Below the pieces are notes generated by a model. That model saw nothing but the letters and a program-made list of their open reading frames with translations, searched no databases and had not been told where the DNA came from. The position numbers were made by a program, and so were the translations under genes. A stretch of DNA of 64,000 nucleotides, from NCBI GenBank assembly GCA_035772405.1, contig JAYKKM010000351.1, forward strand, positions 201,501 to 265,500, given 5' to 3'. The DNA comes from Chrysogorgia sp. JL179-B06 (lineage: Eukaryota; Cnidaria; Anthozoa; Scleralcyonacea; Chrysogorgiidae). Positions 51,344 through 59,070 of the stretch are shown piece by piece. Within the stretch, counting starts at the first letter, position 1. Every line of letters starts with the position of its first letter.

Positions 51344-51915
51344 TAATTTTGTGTGGAAGGATGATGACGTCTGCACACCGCGCGATATTGCTCAGCACCA
51401 CCAACGAATGACGACCCTGGGTTGTATCTCCAATTGAATGGTGCGTCAACAGTTGTTCCGTAAGTGTCGCGACAAACGACGCAATACGCTTTTAGAAATG
51501 TGATGTCGTCTGCCATTGGAAAGAGTGTGTCGAGCTCACCAAGTCTTTTTAAATGCTCTGTTGTTATGAGACCACAAATAATGACATGAATGCCAGCTTT
51601 AATGTATTCGTGAATAACTGGGAGTAACCCAGAGTACCAATGACCTTCATCAATTCCGATGACGTCGTAATCAGCTATCTCGGAAGAACTCGGAAGGTTG
51701 GTGATTAACTTCGCAGGTAAGCTGTCTGATCCAACAACAATGGTCTGACGATGTGTGGAGAACGCGTGGTCAGTTCGCCTAGTGTCACCTGTGTTGTTCA
51801 TGTAGAGGACTTTGAGCCCTGACTTACTTAACGTGACTAACCTGCGAAGAGTCTCTGTCGTTTTTCCTGCGAACATGGGACCAATCACGATTTCTAGTCT
51901 ACCGATTTTCTTCAT
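51343..51915 (-). CDS. thymidine kinase (TK1/type II family)
   Basis: A 190-residue type II thymidine kinase, which phosphorylates thymidine to dTMP. P-loop GPMFAGKTT is at residues 12-20, the Walker B/catalytic segment GIDEGHW is at 87-93 with E90 as the likely base, zinc ligands are C145, C148, C181 and H184, and the lasso VGGAEQYRAVC contacts the base. All key residues are present. The ATG overlaps the end of the upstream 244-aa gene by 17 bp. Thymidine kinase is not part of the usual Polinton gene set and suggests nucleotide supply in non-dividing cells. It may come from a host or from a large DNA virus; only a tree can decide. Confidence 0.93.
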   Translation of the reverse strand: MKKIGRLEIVIGPMFAGKTTETLRRLVTLSKSGLKVLYMNNTGDTRRTDHAFSTHRQTIVVGSDSLPAKLITNLPSSSEIADYDVIGIDEGHWYSGLLPVIHEYIKAGIHVIICGLITTEHLKRLGELDTLFPMADDITFLKAYCVVCRDTYGTTVDAPFNWRYNPGSSFVGGAEQYRAVCRRHHPSTQN

Positions 51916-52633
51916 GGTTACTATACCTCCAGAGAAATGTTCTCTCCTGTTGCGGCAACTGTTGTTCGTTGTTAAATATCCGCTGAAGCTCTAAGTTTTC
52001 AAGATGGGACTTCGAGCTCTCATGTCTTGAGCGACACATTGGGCTATTGGTAGCCACACCGCATGGGTAACAGGCGTACACGCTTTCATCTCTCGCAAAG
52101 TGTCTGTGGGCGGGCGAGAGCACGTGGTCCCTGATATCACCCACACCTAGTATCTCATTACACCCCACCTTGCAAACGTGAACGTCGCGGCTTGCGGCGA
52201 GCTCTAGCCACGCTTTGGCTTTGGTTGGGCATGGTTTCCATAGAAGGGTCGCTAAGAACACTTGGAGGAAATTACCGAGTAATGTGGCGTTGGACTCACT
52301 AGGGTCGCTCAAGTAGACACCACTTGCTAACATAAGGTACTTGAATGGTGAGTAACACCACACAGGGATTATGCCAGCTAACACACCAGCAAGCTCGTTG
52401 GCTCTCTCCTCTCGAAGATCGATCCAAGCGTTGAGAAGATACCTCGTATGGCGGATCTGAGAGCCAAGCCGTTTTGGTGGTCCTTCAGGGTCGGGGTCGA
52501 ACATTGTGTATGTTGAGAAGTACTCGTTTAAGACGATAGGTCCAGAGGCGCCTTGTAGGGTGGGCACACTGATAAAGGCTGTTCTCAACATGTTGGCAAT
52601 ATCTTCTTCGCTGATTTCTCTGGCTTGAGTCAT
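51899..52633 (-). CDS. uncharacterised 244-aa zinc-finger protein
   Basis: The N-terminal 150 residues are helical with no known domain (LNAWIDLREERANELAGVLA). Two Cys/His clusters follow: CKVGCNEILGVGDIRDHVLS..HRHF and CYPCGVATNSPMCRSRHESS.SH, looking like paired C2H2-type fingers of a BED or viral zinc-finger kind. It could bind nucleic acid or act as a regulator. I looked for adenain protease residues (His, Asp/Glu, Cys) and do not see their order. It overlaps the thymidine kinase gene, so the two are probably co-expressed. The leader GAGTATAACATA precedes the ATG. Confidence 0.8.
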   Translation of the reverse strand: MTQAREISEEDIANMLRTAFISVPTLQGASGPIVLNEYFSTYTMFDPDPEGPPKRLGSQIRHTRYLLNAWIDLREERANELAGVLAGIIPVWCYSPFKYLMLASGVYLSDPSESNATLLGNFLQVFLATLLWKPCPTKAKAWLELAASRDVHVCKVGCNEILGVGDIRDHVLSPAHRHFARDESVYACYPCGVATNSPMCRSRHESSKSHLENLELQRIFNNEQQLPQQERTFLWRYSNHEENR

Positions 52634-52764
52634 TATGTTATACTCTCAGAAAAAATCCCAATTTTTAGTGCGTTTTGGTCTGGAACTGTGAGACACCTGT
52701 GAGGTCATCTGTGAGACACCTGTGAGGTCAACTGTGAGTAAGATAACACGTGATAGTGTATTAG

Positions 52765-53097
52765 ATGGCTGAAGACTCACAGACGGCTGACGCTAAGATC
52801 ACAGCTGATGTGAAAAGTGCTAAGGTGAAGGACCCGAAGCGTGTCGCTGCTGGTAAAAAGTTGGCTGAGATATCGAAAGCTGCGAAAGAAAAGAAAATGC
52901 GTGAAATGATAGTTAGCGAAGAACAGGGTGGTGAGTGGAGCTATGGTTACATTGTTGGAACACTTGGTGTTATCATTGCTGGTGCTTCGCTATGGTACAC
53001 AATTAGCAGTGAAAAAGAACTTGTGAGTACTGCACCAGCACCTGCGTCAGAAAATCGTAGAACTTGTCGTCCAGCGTTAGACACGTTTGATTCTTGA
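52765..53097 (+). CDS. small single-pass membrane protein (110 aa)
   Basis: Lys/Ala-rich N-terminal half (AGKKLAEISKAAKEKKM), then one membrane segment (YIVGTLGVIIAGASLWYTI, about residues 60-79) and a short polar tail. First of three small membrane-protein genes in a row. No family is recognised. Position upstream of the polymerase is far from the capsid genes. Confidence 0.75.
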   Translation: MAEDSQTADAKITADVKSAKVKDPKRVAAGKKLAEISKAAKEKKMREMIVSEEQGGEWSYGYIVGTLGVIIAGASLWYTISSEKELVSTAPAPASENRRTCRPALDTFDS

Positions 53098-53120
53098 ACA
53101 AAACACACGACAATGTATAT

Positions 53121-53357
53121 ATGGCTGCGATCGATCGAAAAGAACTTATGAACGAATTGTACGACGCACTACTTGTTACGACTGGTGCTGTGGCAGTGAG
53201 TATGATTTCTAAAAAGGCTTTGGGAGAACCATTGGGAACACCAGAGACAGTGAAAGGTACAGTGAAACTTGCTGCGGCTGTTGGTGCAGGAACGTTGTTA
53301 GTAAAATGGATGCAATCGAAAAAGTGGATACCGACAGATCCATTCAAATCAACGTAA
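53121..53357 (+). CDS. small membrane protein (78 aa)
   Basis: Start chosen at ATG 53,121 (MAAIDRKEL), as the upstream open frame has no ATG. Two hydrophobic stretches (LLVTTGAVAVSMI and LAAAVGAGTLLVKWM). No family recognised. Confidence 0.7.
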   Translation: MAAIDRKELMNELYDALLVTTGAVAVSMISKKALGEPLGTPETVKGTVKLAAAVGAGTLLVKWMQSKKWIPTDPFKST

Positions 53358-53361
53358 GTTA

Positions 53362-53781
53362 ATGGTGAGTGTTGTGGCTGGAGGGATATTTAATGCAGTG
53401 GCTTTTGCAGGCGCTGGCTTTATGTTTTCAAAGTTTAATCACACAGGTTATGAAGCTGAGATGGAAAGACACAACCACGCGTTGGAGCAGCTAGCCAGTG
53501 CGAAAGAAGCGTGGTCTGAAAACGAAGTCGCCAAGAGAGACAAGATCCAGCGTTTACGGCAAATGCTCTCAGATGCTAACGCTGACATCAATGACACAAG
53601 CCGCGCGTTGGAGGAGCTTGGAAGAGTGATGACTATTCAGCACGGCGGACGAGTGTTCACTAACCTCCCGAAGGTTGCGGATTACTACCAACCGAGTGCG
53701 GAAATGAAGGAATACCAATTATTGTTTGTTAGCGCGCTAGGTTTGGGTAGTGGAATAGCGGTGTGGGTGCTAACTCGGTAA
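53362..53781 (+). CDS. membrane protein with coiled coil (139 aa)
   Basis: Hydrophobic segment at residues 3-22 (SVVAGGIFNAVAFAGAGFMF), a charged helical, coiled-coil-like centre (about 35-90, HALEQLASAKEAW and RLRQMLSDANADI), and a C-terminal hydrophobic segment (LLFVSALGLGSGIAVWVL). The layout suggests a protein spanning a membrane twice or bridging two. No family recognised. Confidence 0.75.
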   Translation: MVSVVAGGIFNAVAFAGAGFMFSKFNHTGYEAEMERHNHALEQLASAKEAWSENEVAKRDKIQRLRQMLSDANADINDTSRALEELGRVMTIQHGGRVFTNLPKVADYYQPSAEMKEYQLLFVSALGLGSGIAVWVLTR

Positions 53782-53807
53782 AAAAATATTGGAGTAGTAT
53801 AAGAGTG

Positions 53808-54371
53808 ATGGACAAACTTATGAGGCAGATGAGTTATGGCTTGACAATTGATGAGATCGCGAGTGAGACGCAAATTGAGTGTGGAGGCACCTTCAGGCTT
53901 TACTACTGCTCGGATTGCGACATTGTGAAACATATGACTGACTGTGGTGGGTACGCATGTCCAAAGTGTGGCGACACAGAATGGGGTTACACTCAGAGTT
54001 ACAGCGACATGAGACTCACACGGTTAAAAAGCGTTCACAAACGGTCTTGGTGGATGGGGAGGAGACTACGGAATGTTGTGAAGGGTGAGCACCTTGAGTT
54101 GATAAAAGAGGACTTCCTGAAAGTTGTCAATGCGCTGCACTCATGCAATTTGATAAAGGGTAGAAATGTCAGCAGATATGGATACTACATTATTAGGTTG
54201 TGTCATAGAAGACGAGTCAAGACACTCAAGAAGGTGTCAGACCTTAAAGACGGGAGGGTGAAAGACTTGTTTGACAACAATCTGTTTGGGGTGGTGTACC
54301 CAAAGCTGGGATGGTGTGAAAGTGGTGATATTTACTACAATGAGTGGGCTAAGAAAAAAAGTGTAGTGTAA
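53808..54371 (+). CDS. zinc-ribbon protein, possibly VLTF3-like transcription factor
   Basis: Start taken at ATG 53,808, which avoids overlap with the preceding gene (an upstream GTG would overlap). About residues 25-65 hold a zinc ribbon (YYCSDCDIV ... YACPKCGDT). The rest is basic and helical (RLTRLKSVHKRSWWMGRRLR, RYGYYIIRLCHRRRVK). An N-terminal zinc ribbon followed by a helical basic region is the layout of VLTF3-type late transcription factors known from NCLDVs and some related elements, but I cannot confirm homology by eye. It ends 10 bp before the polymerase gene. A DNA-binding regulator is the safer statement. 187 residues. Confidence 0.6.
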   Translation: MDKLMRQMSYGLTIDEIASETQIECGGTFRLYYCSDCDIVKHMTDCGGYACPKCGDTEWGYTQSYSDMRLTRLKSVHKRSWWMGRRLRNVVKGEHLELIKEDFLKVVNALHSCNLIKGRNVSRYGYYIIRLCHRRRVKTLKKVSDLKDGRVKDLFDNNLFGVVYPKLGWCESGDIYYNEWAKKKSVV

Positions 54372-54381
54372 GTATAAGCCA

Positions 54382-57300
54382 ATGAGTCGGACTGTGAAAA
54401 ACCCGCTGAAAAAAAGACGGGCGCATAAGACAAGTGCAGCCGTTGTCAATTCACTAACAGATGAAGCGACCAACGTTCACGGCTTCTTTAGAGATCAAGA
54501 AACACAACCTGTAGTCGAAGACCTCGCACCGTCAACGCATCTGTTGGATCGAGCACTGAGAGGGTTCACAAGGTCTTATGGAGTCGAAGTGATTGACGAC
54601 AGAGACATCAATCAGGTAAATGGTAGTAGAAGCGCTGTCACTAACCTTTTGAGACGTGAATTAGGTGAGACCAACGGAATGAAAGTGGTAGAGACAGTCA
54701 AGGTCACTTTTGAGAAAGTTTTAGAACTCAATAAGACCACATACAAAACTGCCTACTTTAACAGCGAAACGTTTGTCGTCATTAATGACCACGACATCGA
54801 GGGTGTTGCCAATCGTGGATCGGAGCAGATTTTGACGCGGATAGCTGGGTGGTTATCTGAGGGGTCTGGATGGACTATCGACAAAATAGATGCACACTAC
54901 GTTAACGTCGCTATTTACAGACCTCTGCATGGGAGTAGCTACATTGCGTTGCCAAAGGAGCTGCGCAACAGTATGAAGGGTCTGATAAACGTAAATAACG
55001 ATGATGACAACGAGTGCTTTAGATGGTGTCACCTCGCACACAAATTTCCTGTTGGAAAAAACTCTGACAGAACGTCAAAGTACGCTAGGCATGTCGGTGA
55101 GCTGAACTATGACGGAATTGACTTCCCAGTCACACTCAAAGACTACAACAAGATCGAAAAGGCAAACGATATTAGCATTAATGTTTTTGGGTACGAAAAT
55201 TTGCAGCCATTCCCTGTGTACGTTTCTAAGGAGGCGTGTCCTGACCATATGGACCTATTGTTGATAACTAATGACGTGGGCAACAAGCATTATGTGTACA
55301 TTCGCGATTTTAACAAATTCATGTACCGTCAGACAAAGTATAAGGCGAGAAAGCACTTTTGCAGGTATTGTTTGCAGTGTTTTAGTCGTGAGGACGTGCT
55401 TGAACGCCATGTGGAAGTGTGTTTGGTCATCAATGGGAAGCAAGCTATTAAAATGCCGCAAAAAGGTGCGAAAGTAAAATATGAGAATTTTAGCAGACAA
55501 TTAAATGTACCATTTGTGGTGTATGCAGACTTCGAGGCTATCACACAGAAGGTGCACACAGCGACACCATCAAGCGAGTGTAGCTACACAAACGCTTATC
55601 AGAGACACGTTGACTGTGGCTATGGGTATAAATTAGTTTGTTGCTACGACAACGAGTACAGTAAGCCAGTAAAAGTGTATCGCGGTGAAAACGCAGTCAA
55701 CAAGTTCATTGGGGAGATGTTAGAAATTGTCGAATATTGTAAAGAGACATCTGAGAGTCACTTTAACAAAGAGATGATACTGACTGATGACGATAAACAA
55801 AACTTTGACGAGGCTAAGAGTTGTCATATTTGCAGTGTTGAGTACACTGGTGCTAACGTTAGAGTGAGAGACCACTGTCACGTGTCAGGTAAGTACAGAG
55901 GGTCCGCACATCGTGAGTGTAACGTGAACTTTAAGTTGACTGATAAAATTCCTGTGATCTTTCATAACTTGCGCGGTTACGATAGTCATTTCATTATGCA
56001 GGAGATTGGCAAGTTTGGTCAAGACATAAATGTGATACCAAACAACATGGAGAAGTACATGGCGTTCATGCTTGGAAAAAACTTAGTATTTTTGGACAGC
56101 TTTCAGTTCATGAGTAGTGGTCTAGACAACTTGGTGAGGAACCTACCAAGGGACGCTTTCAAGTACACGTCAGAAGTGTTTCGCGACGAGGGGTTGGCAC
56201 TTATGACAAGAAAGGGGGTCTATCCCTACGATTATATGGACTCCTTTGAAAAATTCGACGAGCGCGAGCTACCCTCCAAAAAAGATTTCTACAGCGTTCT
56301 GAACGATGAGCGCATCACGGAAGAAATGCATGAGCGCGCCATCGATGTGTGGGACTACTTCGACGTTAAAAATATGGGTGGGTATCACGACCTGTATTTG
56401 AAAAGCGATGTGCTCTTGCTCGCTGATGTTTTTGAGAACTTTAGAAAGACATGCCATCGCGAGTATAAACTAGACCCGTGTCACTATTTCACATCGCCTG
56501 GATTGGCTTGGGACGCCATGCTAAAGATGACTGGAGTGGAACTCGAGTTATTGTCCGACATCGACATGTTCCAGTTCGTAGAATTAGGTATGCGTGGTGG
56601 TGTGAGCTACATATGCAACAGACATGGCGTGGCGAACAATAAATATATGAAGGGGTACGATAAAGCGCAAGAGTCGAAGTATTTGATGTACCTTGATGCC
56701 AACAATTTATATGGGTGGGCAATGAGTCGAAGTCTACCCACGGGTGGCTTCAAGTGGTTGACTGAGAAAGAGATAGAAAAAGTTAATCTGCACGACTATC
56801 ACAACAACAGTGAAAAGGGCCTGCTGCTCGAAGTCGACTTGGAGTATCCAGCCCATTTGCACGACCTACACAACGATTACCCGTTGGCTCCCGAGAAGAT
56901 GGAGATAACCGTTGACATGTTGTCGGAGTACTGCACGAAAATCAAAAATAAGTTTAACGTGAGTGTTGGTGGTGTGAAGAAGCTGGTGACTAATTTGATG
57001 GACAAAAAAAAGTATGTGTGTCACTACGGAAATCTGCAGTTGTACATGGATCTTGGATTAAAAATCAATAAGATTCACAGGGTCCTGCAGTTTGACCAGT
57101 CCAAGTGGCTAGGCAAGTACATTGACTTTAACACAGTCAAAAGAACTGCGGCTAAGAACGCTTTTGAGAAGGACTTTTTCAAGTTGATGAACAATAGTGT
57201 GTTCGGAAAAACGATGGAAAACTTGAGGAAGCGTGTGGACGTAAGATTAGTGACCACTGCGAAGAAATTAGAAAAGCTTGTCTCGAAGCCGACGTTTGTG

Positions 57301-57993
57301 TCTTGCAAAATATTTAGCGAGAACTTAGTCGCTGTCCACAAAGTTAAAGAAACGCTGACACTAAATCGACCCGCGTATGTAGGTATGTGTATATTAGACT
57401 TGAGTAAAACGCTGATGTATGATTTTCACTACAATTATATTATGAAAAAGTACTCTAGCGACACCTGTAGATTGCACTTCACTGACACTGACAGTCTGTT
57501 GTACTCAATCAAAACTAACGACGTTTACTCCGACTTTATGGAGGAGCGCGAAAAGTTTGACAATAGTGACTATCCTGCAGACAGCCCATTCTTTTTTAGA
57601 GAGAATAAGAAAGTCATTGGGAAGATGAAGGATGAGTGCGCTGGAACGCCAATTGTCGAGTTTGTTGGGTTGCGCAGTAAAATGTACAGCTATTTGAAAG
57701 AGGGTGGAGGTGGTGGGAAAACCGCTAAAGGTATTAGAAAAAATATAATTAAAAAAGTAATCAGACATGAAGATTACAAAAGTGTGTTACTTGAGCAGAA
57801 ACAGTTGCGACACACAATGAAGACCATTAGAAGTGTCAAACATCAGCTCGGTAGCTACGAAATTAATAAAGTGTCGTTATCCTGTTTTGACGATAAACGA
57901 TACCTCTTAAAAAATGGTGTCGACTCCTACGCGTATGGCCACAAAAACATTGTAGTGAGAGACACCACTGAGAGTAGTGAGCAAACGGACTAA
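54382..57993 (+). CDS. protein-primed family B DNA polymerase
   Basis: 1,203 residues, full length for Polintons. The N-terminal 370 residues include NDDDNECFRWCHLAHKFP and a C2H2-like finger from residue 327 (CRYCLQCFSREDVLERH). Exonuclease motifs: YADFEA with D383/E385, FHNLRGYDSHF (527-537), and YLKSDVLLLADVF with D676. A CHICSVEY...CHVSGKYRG..H.EC Cys/His element sits at about 481. Palm: DANNLYGWAM (D772, motif A), NNSVFGK (937-943, motif B), DTDS (1035-1038, motif C). It copies the linear genome using a terminal protein as primer; both proofreading and polymerase sites look intact. The C-terminus ends SSEQTD, like the 170-aa protein at the other end. Confidence 0.97.
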   Translation: MSRTVKNPLKKRRAHKTSAAVVNSLTDEATNVHGFFRDQETQPVVEDLAPSTHLLDRALRGFTRSYGVEVIDDRDINQVNGSRSAVTNLLRRELGETNGMKVVETVKVTFEKVLELNKTTYKTAYFNSETFVVINDHDIEGVANRGSEQILTRIAGWLSEGSGWTIDKIDAHYVNVAIYRPLHGSSYIALPKELRNSMKGLINVNNDDDNECFRWCHLAHKFPVGKNSDRTSKYARHVGELNYDGIDFPVTLKDYNKIEKANDISINVFGYENLQPFPVYVSKEACPDHMDLLLITNDVGNKHYVYIRDFNKFMYRQTKYKARKHFCRYCLQCFSREDVLERHVEVCLVINGKQAIKMPQKGAKVKYENFSRQLNVPFVVYADFEAITQKVHTATPSSECSYTNAYQRHVDCGYGYKLVCCYDNEYSKPVKVYRGENAVNKFIGEMLEIVEYCKETSESHFNKEMILTDDDKQNFDEAKSCHICSVEYTGANVRVRDHCHVSGKYRGSAHRECNVNFKLTDKIPVIFHNLRGYDSHFIMQEIGKFGQDINVIPNNMEKYMAFMLGKNLVFLDSFQFMSSGLDNLVRNLPRDAFKYTSEVFRDEGLALMTRKGVYPYDYMDSFEKFDERELPSKKDFYSVLNDERITEEMHERAIDVWDYFDVKNMGGYHDLYLKSDVLLLADVFENFRKTCHREYKLDPCHYFTSPGLAWDAMLKMTGVELELLSDIDMFQFVELGMRGGVSYICNRHGVANNKYMKGYDKAQESKYLMYLDANNLYGWAMSRSLPTGGFKWLTEKEIEKVNLHDYHNNSEKGLLLEVDLEYPAHLHDLHNDYPLAPEKMEITVDMLSEYCTKIKNKFNVSVGGVKKLVTNLMDKKKYVCHYGNLQLYMDLGLKINKIHRVLQFDQSKWLGKYIDFNTVKRTAAKNAFEKDFFKLMNNSVFGKTMENLRKRVDVRLVTTAKKLEKLVSKPTFVSCKIFSENLVAVHKVKETLTLNRPAYVGMCILDLSKTLMYDFHYNYIMKKYSSDTCRLHFTDTDSLLYSIKTNDVYSDFMEEREKFDNSDYPADSPFFFRENKKVIGKMKDECAGTPIVEFVGLRSKMYSYLKEGGGGGKTAKGIRKNIIKKVIRHEDYKSVLLEQKQLRHTMKTIRSVKHQLGSYEINKVSLSCFDDKRYLLKNGVDSYAYGHKNIVVRDTTESSEQTD

Positions 57994-58079
57994 CTCGCAA
58001 AACGATTGGCTATTTGTTAGTCAATATTGTTAACCAATCAAAAGAGCACCATTTCGCTATCCACTTGGATAAAACATCA

Positions 58080-58112
58080 CCACTAGAATCAAAATCTAGT
58101 GGTTTTTTTTTT
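58080..58112 (+). terminator. stem-loop plus T-run after the DNA polymerase gene
   Basis: CCACTAGA (58,080-58,087) pairs perfectly with TCTAGTGG (58,095-58,102), loop of seven, followed directly by ten T. It has the exact form of an intrinsic terminator and is the clearest of four hairpins at gene ends in the element. Confidence 0.75.
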
Positions 58113-58146
58113 CGCGCGTGAATTGAGACAACAGCAGAACGCGTCG

Positions 58147-58608
58147 GTTGAAATGACACTTTCTATTTTTTTAATATGTGAGAGTGGGCTCGTACGACAT
58201 TTTATTTTTTTTAACACGCGAAAATGTTGAAATGACACTTTCTATTTTTTCCTAAATGTAATTTGTGAGAATTTTGAAACGACACTTTCTATTTTTTAAA
58301 TGTGGTTGAAATGGTGTCAAATTTAGCGAGAGTCGCGATTTAGTATAAATTTGGTATTGTTTCGCTAGTCTCGCGTGTGTTTGACATCAATTTAGTAGAA
58401 AACGTGCGAAGGGTGTCTAGATTGACTAACGATCGCTGTAGTAGTATAGCAAGTAGGGCTGCGAGCTTATTCGATGTTAATCGTGAATATAAATACCAAA
58501 ACATCACCAAATTTGTCGAGTCGCGACTTGGCCAAATTTGGTGACGTTTTGGTGTTTATATTCACAGTTGAGGTCGATTGAGCTCGCAGCCCTACTTGCT
58601 ATACTACT
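58147..58608 (-). repeat. Polinton right terminal inverted repeat
   Basis: Reverse complement of 39,902-40,362. The outer 169 bp (58,440-58,608) are a self-palindrome with a GTCGCGAC centre, as at the left end. Confidence 0.97.
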
Positions 58609-58614
58609 AACTGA
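58609..58614 (+). repeat. target-site duplication, right (AACTGA)
   Basis: Exact repeat of 39,896-39,901, just outside the right end CTTGCTATACTACT. Confidence 0.97.
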
Positions 58615-58641
58615 TTGCGTAAGGGACAATTTCTACTTGCA

Positions 58642-58723
58642 GATCGCCTGATTACACTTGATCGCGTGATTACACTTGATCGCGTGATTACACTTGACCG
58701 CGTGATTACACTCGATCGCGTGT
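58642..58723 (+). repeat. 18-bp tandem repeat, ~4.5 copies
   Basis: Units of GATCGCGTGATTACACTT with single-base variants (GACCGCG, ACTCGATC). They lie in the host flank 28 bp from the Polinton insertion point. The unit contains GATCGCG-type palindromes. Confidence 0.9.
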
Positions 58724-59070
58724 ATTTTCAATATAATTCAAAGGCAAAGTTTGACGCCAACTGCAGAAAATAACACACTCCCTACTTATTAAAAGGGTTT
58801 ATAACTATATCGTTAAATATGAATTCGCGTGGTGTGTTCGCACCGAATTCAAACAAAAGAACAGTACGGTGTGGCTGTTTTGCAGAGTAACAAGTCACGA
58901 ATTAGTCTTAATAACCAGAAACATATTTTATAGAGAGAAGAGGTACGTATTTTTGTCGTAAGAAAACCCTTTCTGCATCTATCATTGGAACAGGGAAATT
59001 TAGCAACAGCATATATAATTGCAGCATGGAAATTAAGTTAACATGCATATGTTTAACAATGAAATTGCGC
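58724..59070. other. unique flank right of the Polinton
   Basis: AT-rich, with no gene or repeat boundary recognised. It joins the right copy of the ~2-kb block at about 59,071. Confidence 0.55.

Larger units (their letters stand above)
39902..58608 (+). mobile_element. complete Maverick/Polinton, 18,707 bp
   Basis: The element is bounded by ~461-bp inverted repeats starting AGTAGTATAGCAAG and by a 6-bp target duplication. It encodes the Polinton hallmark set: protein-primed family B DNA polymerase, retrovirus-like integrase with chromodomain, A32/FtsK-type ATPase, double-jelly-roll major capsid protein and penton-like minor capsid protein. It also carries a thymidine kinase, a BRO-N/nuclease fusion, a fibre-like protein, a predicted myristoylated protein and several small membrane proteins. 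Every frame is open and the two TIRs are almost identical, so insertion was recent. I find no adenain-like cysteine protease, which most Polintons have. The gene density, overlaps of a few bases and lack of introns are virus-like. Confidence 0.97.

Noticed and set aside
54853..57768. Minus-strand frames inside the polymerase gene
   Set aside because: Antisense shadows of the 1,203-codon polymerase frame.
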